Shown here one piece after another: positions 61,013-64,000 of a stretch of 64,000 nt of DNA (position 1 is the stretch's first letter; each line of letters starts with the position of its first letter). The notes beneath the pieces are model-generated. The model saw only the letters and a program-made list of their open reading frames with translations, did not search any database and was not told the origin of the DNA. This DNA comes from Candidatus Binatota bacterium. GTDB lineage: Bacteria; Desulfobacterota; Binatia; UBA1149. The DNA lies in the NCBI GenBank assembly GCA_012960245.1, contig DUBO01000060.1, forward strand, positions 1-64,000, read 5' to 3'. A program made the translations under genes and the position numbers.

Positions 61013-61860
61013 GCGCGGCGACCGTTAACCTGGTCGTAGCCATGGGCTGCGAAGCCGCACCCCTGCTGCGTGGCCTTGCTTTGAAGTCACTGCCTGTCGA
61101 AGGCGGCTTCAGGGCCTGGTGTGATGACGCGCGCGAAACTTTCCTCCTGCAGGCTGGCATCGGCAGGGTCAATGCAGCCGCGGGGGTCGTAACGTTGCAG
61201 GGGTTGTCGGGACACCCGGCCTGTTCGGCCTGGCTCAACGTCGGTATTGCCGGGCACGCTGAGGAGGAGATCGGTCGCGTACTGGTGGCCGAATCTGTTC
61301 AGGAAGAGGCGGGTGGCAGGGTGCGCTACCCGGCGTTACCCGCGGGCCTGGCCCTGGGAACGTCCCCGCTTCTGACCGTAGACAGGCCGAGCAGTGAGTA
61401 TCGCCCCGGGTTTCTTCACGACATGGAAGGGTCGGCCTTCATGGCGACGGCCCTGCGCTACTCGAGCACGGAACTCGTGCACTGCCTGAAGGTCGTGTCC
61501 GACAACCGGGCTCAGCCCTTGTCGGAGGCTGGCTTGAGCAAGACCAGGGTCGAGTCCCTGGTCGAACTGGCGGTTGAGGATGTCGTTTCGATGGTGGCTG
61601 CGTTGAGGGGCCCGGCCGAACAGAGGGCAAGCCGACTCGCGCCGCCGGCGGAATGGCAGAAAGTGTCCGAAGACTATGCTTGCTCGGTGACCCAGGCCGC
61701 CCTGCTCCGACGCTTGCTGCAGCGCTGGAATGCCCTGTTTCCGGGACGAGAGCTGCCGGAGGTGAAGCAACCCGCTTTGGCCCGCGGCACCGCAGCTGGC
61801 GAACTGCTGCGGCAGCTCGAAGCGGGACTCGATGAGATGTGGCAGCGGGACGGTCAGTGA
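61009..61860 (+). CDS. Nucleoside phosphorylase/nucleosidase (MTA/SAH nucleosidase-like)
   Basis: This 283-residue PNP_UDP_1-family protein has the segments VVAMGCEAAPLLRGLALKSL, LNVGIAGHAEEEIGRV, and the ribose/base-binding FLHDMEGSAFMATALRY (MEG in place of the MES/MEA of relatives) followed by KVVSDN. Relatives cleave MTA, S-adenosylhomocysteine or 5'-deoxyadenosine. As neighbour of speE (source of MTA) and of a radical SAM gene (source of 5'-deoxyadenosine), removal of these by-products is the most plausible role. GTG 61009 overlaps the glycosyltransferase stop (GTGA). Confidence 0.72.
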   Translation: MSAATVNLVVAMGCEAAPLLRGLALKSLPVEGGFRAWCDDARETFLLQAGIGRVNAAAGVVTLQGLSGHPACSAWLNVGIAGHAEEEIGRVLVAESVQEEAGGRVRYPALPAGLALGTSPLLTVDRPSSEYRPGFLHDMEGSAFMATALRYSSTELVHCLKVVSDNRAQPLSEAGLSKTRVESLVELAVEDVVSMVAALRGPAEQRASRLAPPAEWQKVSEDYACSVTQAALLRRLLQRWNALFPGRELPEVKQPALARGTAAGELLRQLEAGLDEMWQRDGQ

Positions 61861-62894
61861 TCGAGACCATTTACATTGAACGCGATCTGCTCGAGCACCC
61901 CCGGGCCCGGTCCGTCATGAAACGCCTGCCCCGCGCCCGGGTCGTCAGCTGCGATCACTACGGCGAGGTTTTCAATCCCCACGGCCAGGATTTTCGCCTG
62001 CAGAAGGCGAACCCCGCCCTGCTGATCGCTCGCAAGCGCGGCCGCATGGTCCTGCCCGTGCCGCCGGGGTCGGGTATAGGTGCAGAGCAGGACTTCTATT
62101 TTTCCCACCTGCTCAACTGTCCCTACGACTGTCGCTATTGTTTTCTGCAGGGCAGTTACAACTCTGCCAGCCTCGTTCTCTTCATTAACTACGAAGACTT
62201 CATGACGGCGGTGGACGAACGCATCGGCGAACTCGGCGATGGTGAACAGGCTTGTTTCTTTTCGGGTTATGACGGTGACTCGCTGGCTCTCGATGCGGTC
62301 ACGGGTTTCGCCGGAGAGTTTCTCAGTTTCTTTGAGCAGCGCCCGCGCGCGTGGCTCGAGTTGCGTACCCGCTCGGTCAATACGGCTGCGCTGCTGGCGA
62401 GGGAGCCGATTGACAACTGCGTGGTGGCTTTCAGCCTTTCGCCTCCCGCGGTTGCCGATCGCTTCGACATCGGCGCTCCTCCGGTTCGCTCACGCCTGAA
62501 AGCAATGGCGGGGCTCGCGCGGGCCGGTTGGAAACTTGGCGCGAGGCTCGACCCGCTGTTGTTTCACGATGGCTGGGAGCGGGGCTACAAGCAGTTGATC
62601 GATGATCTTTTTGCCTGTGTACCGACTTCGTCGCTGCACTCCCTGTCGTTGGGGCCGCTGCGCTTTCCGCCGAAAGTGCTTGAGAAAATGAGACGACTTC
62701 ATCCCACGGATCCCTTGCTCGCTGCTCCTACCGAGGAATGGCTGGGCGCGCGGGTTACACCGCGAGATATTCACGAACAGATGCAACGGCTCTGCGTGGA
62801 GTGCCTGCCTGCCTCTCTGGATAAGTCTCGGGTGTTCTGCTGGCCGGCCAATGAGGGGCTCGCGCGCGGTGAGCAATCGCGACTCGCTGTGTGA
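61857..62894 (+). CDS. Radical SAM protein of the spore photoproduct lyase (SPL) family
   Basis: This 345-residue protein has the radical SAM cluster motif C-x3-C-x2-C as CPYDCRYCFLQGSYNSASLV. The SPL-family surroundings are DFYFSHLLNCPYDCRYCFLQ, FFSGYDGDSLALDAVTGFAG and WLELRTRSVNTAALL. SPL repairs UV spore photoproduct in Bacillus. Related proteins occur in many non-sporulating bacteria, often beside a nucleoside phosphorylase, with unknown substrate. GTG 61857 overlaps the previous stop. It is the last gene of the polyamine operon. Confidence 0.78.
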   Translation: MIETIYIERDLLEHPRARSVMKRLPRARVVSCDHYGEVFNPHGQDFRLQKANPALLIARKRGRMVLPVPPGSGIGAEQDFYFSHLLNCPYDCRYCFLQGSYNSASLVLFINYEDFMTAVDERIGELGDGEQACFFSGYDGDSLALDAVTGFAGEFLSFFEQRPRAWLELRTRSVNTAALLAREPIDNCVVAFSLSPPAVADRFDIGAPPVRSRLKAMAGLARAGWKLGARLDPLLFHDGWERGYKQLIDDLFACVPTSSLHSLSLGPLRFPPKVLEKMRRLHPTDPLLAAPTEEWLGARVTPRDIHEQMQRLCVECLPASLDKSRVFCWPANEGLARGEQSRLAV

Positions 62895-62921
62895 ATTGCT
62901 CGCCGAGACTTGCGGTAGCCG

Positions 62922-62947
62922 GTGTTCTACGGGTAGAACACGTTTCA
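62922..62947 (+). promoter_or_regulatory. Perfect palindromic operator upstream of the DUF35-thiolase operon
   Basis: GTGTTCTAC (62922-62930), two bases, then GTAGAACAC (62933-62941) form a perfect 9-bp inverted repeat. Overlapping its right arm, TAGAACACGTTTCA (62934-62947) fits TNNAACNNGTTNNA, the reported consensus for KstR of actinobacterial sterol catabolism. It lies 44 bases before ATG 62991, upstream of a TATGCT -10-like box at 62960-62965. There is no T-run, so a terminator is less likely. Confidence 0.6.
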
Positions 62948-62990
62948 CTCGTGCGGGGGTATGCTGCCGAGCAGGTCGACGGATAACTGG

Positions 62991-63458
62991 ATGAGCAGAA
63001 AGGCTGAAACAGGTGAGAACAAGGGCATTCTGACCGCGCCCTACGTGCTTGAGTACAGTTATACGCGCAGCACCGGTCCCGTGCTTGGCCGTTTTCTGAG
63101 CGGCCTGCGCGACAAGAAGATTGAAGGAATACGGACCGCGGACGGGCGCGTCCTGGTTCCGCCCGTTGAAACCGACCCTGTCACCGGTGATGAACTCGAT
63201 GATTTCGTGCAGGTGGGTGAGATTGGAACGGTCACCGCTTGCAGCTGGCTTGCCGAACCGCGGGCCGAACATCCCCTCGACAAGCCCTTCGCGTGGGCTC
63301 TGGTACAGCTGGACGGAGCCGATACAGGCCTCCTGCACGCCGTTGACTGCGGCAGCGCAGAAAAGCTTCAGGTTGGAAGCCGCGTGGAGGTGTCCTGGCG
63401 TGACGAGAGGCACGGTTTCATCACCGATATCGAGTGTTTCAGGCTGGTAGGAGACTGA
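62991..63458 (+). CDS. DUF35 OB-fold protein 1 (zinc ribbon degenerate)
   Basis: This 155-residue protein has the ChsH2/DUF35 layout: an N-terminal helix (LGRFLSGLRDKKIEGIRTAD), a region where the rubredoxin-like zinc ribbon usually sits, then an OB-fold (VGEIGTVTACSWLAEPRAEH, PFAWALVQLDGADTGLLHAV). The ribbon Cys residues are absent (GRVLVPPVETDPVTGDELDD). DUF35 proteins partner thiolase-like or hydratase proteins and bind acyl-CoA. ATG 62991 is preferred to 62961. Stop and next ATG share a base. Confidence 0.75.
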   Translation: MSRKAETGENKGILTAPYVLEYSYTRSTGPVLGRFLSGLRDKKIEGIRTADGRVLVPPVETDPVTGDELDDFVQVGEIGTVTACSWLAEPRAEHPLDKPFAWALVQLDGADTGLLHAVDCGSAEKLQVGSRVEVSWRDERHGFITDIECFRLVGD

Positions 63459-63949
63459 TGGCTGAAGATCCCATAACAGGCATCGTGTGCCCCATACGCC
63501 TGGACTACACGATCACGCCGGGTAAGGCGCAGGCGCGTTTTCTCAGGGGCCTCGAAAGCGGCAAACTGCTGGGCCAGCGCTGTCCGGCCACCGGCAAGGT
63601 CTACATGCCTCCACGGGGTTCATCGCCAACCCACGGTCTACCCACCACCGAGGAGGTGGAGGTAGCCGACAGGGGAATCGTCACAACATTCTGCGTAGTG
63701 AACCTCCAGTTTGCTTCCACCGTTCGTGAGATTCCCTACGTGTGCGCTCAGATACTGCTCGACGGCGCCGACATTCCGTTTTTCTTCGTCGTGCAGGAAG
63801 TTGATGTAAACGAAATACGTATGGGTATGCGCGTTGAGGCTGTCTGGCGAGATCCCTCCGAGTGGGGCCCGACGCTTGAGAACATCTTGTTTTTCAAACC
63901 GACCGGTGAAGCCGATGCTCCCCGGGAATCCTACAAGGAGCATGTCTGA
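63458..63949 (+). CDS. DUF35 OB-fold protein 2
   Basis: This 163-residue DUF35 protein has GKAQARFLRGLESGKLLGQR, then CPATGKVYMPPRGSSPTHGL where only one ribbon Cys is retained. The OB-fold follows (VEVADRGIVTTFCVVNLQFA, YVCAQILLDGADIPFFFVVQ and GMRVEAVWRD). It overlaps both neighbours by one base. With DUF35 protein 1 and the following thiolase it resembles the Ltp2-ChsH2-type or acetone/acetyl-CoA thiolase complexes, in which the OB-fold subunit closes the acyl-CoA site. Confidence 0.78.
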   Translation: MAEDPITGIVCPIRLDYTITPGKAQARFLRGLESGKLLGQRCPATGKVYMPPRGSSPTHGLPTTEEVEVADRGIVTTFCVVNLQFASTVREIPYVCAQILLDGADIPFFFVVQEVDVNEIRMGMRVEAVWRDPSEWGPTLENILFFKPTGEADAPRESYKEHV

Positions 63950-64000
63950 TGCGCGACGTAGCCGTGGTTTCGTTCGCCCAGGCTCCCAACCTGAGGGCAG
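63949..64000 (+). CDS. Thiolase-like acetyl-CoA acetyltransferase (3' partial)
   Basis: Only 17 residues are visible (MRDVAVVSFAQAPNLRA), but this beginning is typical of thiolase-family proteins that follow DUF35 genes. The ATG shares a base with the previous stop. The active-site Cys and the rest lie beyond the window. Confidence 0.6.
   Translation, partial: MRDVAVVSFAQAPNLRA

Noticed and set aside
61857..62894. Evidence for sporulation from a spore photoproduct lyase homologue
   Set aside because: SPL-family radical SAM proteins occur in non-sporulating bacteria, and no other sporulation gene is present.
62922..62941. Rho-independent terminator for the polyamine operon
   Set aside because: The stem is perfect, but the loop would be only two bases and no T-run follows. 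An operator is more consistent.

Overview
The window is ordinary chromosomal DNA, GC-rich and densely coded, from a Gram-negative bacterium. The Gram-negative markers are an LpxL-type acyltransferase, an Mla/MCE lipid transporter, lipoproteins, an RND exporter and a periplasmic Dsb system. Several proteins resemble those of uncultured deltaproteobacterial-type lineages (Binatota/Desulfobacterota_B or Myxococcota): DUF4215 plus dockerin repeats, a Thr-only linker followed by a Cys-containing C-terminal domain, GEGTLG-type MCE repeats, and paired DUF35 proteins beside a thiolase. This placement is inference from protein style. I see no phage, insertion sequence, integrase or CRISPR array. One tRNA-Arg is present.

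Layout. 1-3.5 kb: the end of a Cys-rich dockerin protein, a split-barrel flavoprotein, an SDR and a beta-helix lipoprotein. 3.5-12.5 kb: ethylmalonyl-CoA mutase, LpxL-like acyltransferase, KorAB with a CBS protein, and a degenerate receiver protein. 12.5-17 kb: patatin-like protein, response regulator, SCP2 protein, GT39 enzyme and a small exported protein. 17-26 kb: YCF48 lipoprotein with a PDZ-containing RND exporter, a Gld-like ABC cluster, and an acyl-CoA dehydrogenase. 26-30.4 kb (minus strand): an MCE lipid-transport operon containing an unknown repeat protein. 30.7-38 kb: Acs, CysS, DUF2889, Tat-exported ferredoxin-aldo/keto reductase, DinB and tRNA-Arg. 38-44.7 kb: split-barrel protein, TauD-type dioxygenase, astacin-MAM protease, GST, SrkA-like kinase, PlsC-like acyltransferase and DUF3467. 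44.7-46.8 kb: LemA, TPM and a nucleotidyltransferase-like protein. 46.9-52.3 kb: an atypical phosphate (pst) operon. 52.4-58.6 kb: DsbD-like reductase, alkaline-phosphatase-superfamily lipoprotein, and a four-module VKOR-DsbA-SUMF1-TlpA protein. 58.7-62.9 kb: a coupled polyamine operon. 63-64 kb: two DUF35 proteins and the start of a thiolase behind a palindromic operator.

The most unusual content is in three systems. (1) The phosphate operon begins with PhoU fused to an ArsC/LMW-phosphatase domain that has lost its catalytic Cys and Asp. It ends with two PstB ATPases whose defects are complementary, which predicts an asymmetric heterodimer. (2) An 843-residue membrane protein joins VKOR, DsbA, SUMF1-like and TlpA modules, next to a DsbD-like reductase. 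(3) The MCE operon encodes a 460-residue exported protein built from recurring W/F-P-L-F/Y motifs, translationally coupled to MlaE. A further window-wide pattern is a TANNNT box 5-7 bases before several start codons, which suggests leaderless transcripts. Carbon metabolism is represented by ethylmalonyl-CoA mutase, Acs, KorAB, an acyl-CoA dehydrogenase and DUF35/thiolase, consistent with growth through acyl-CoA intermediates.
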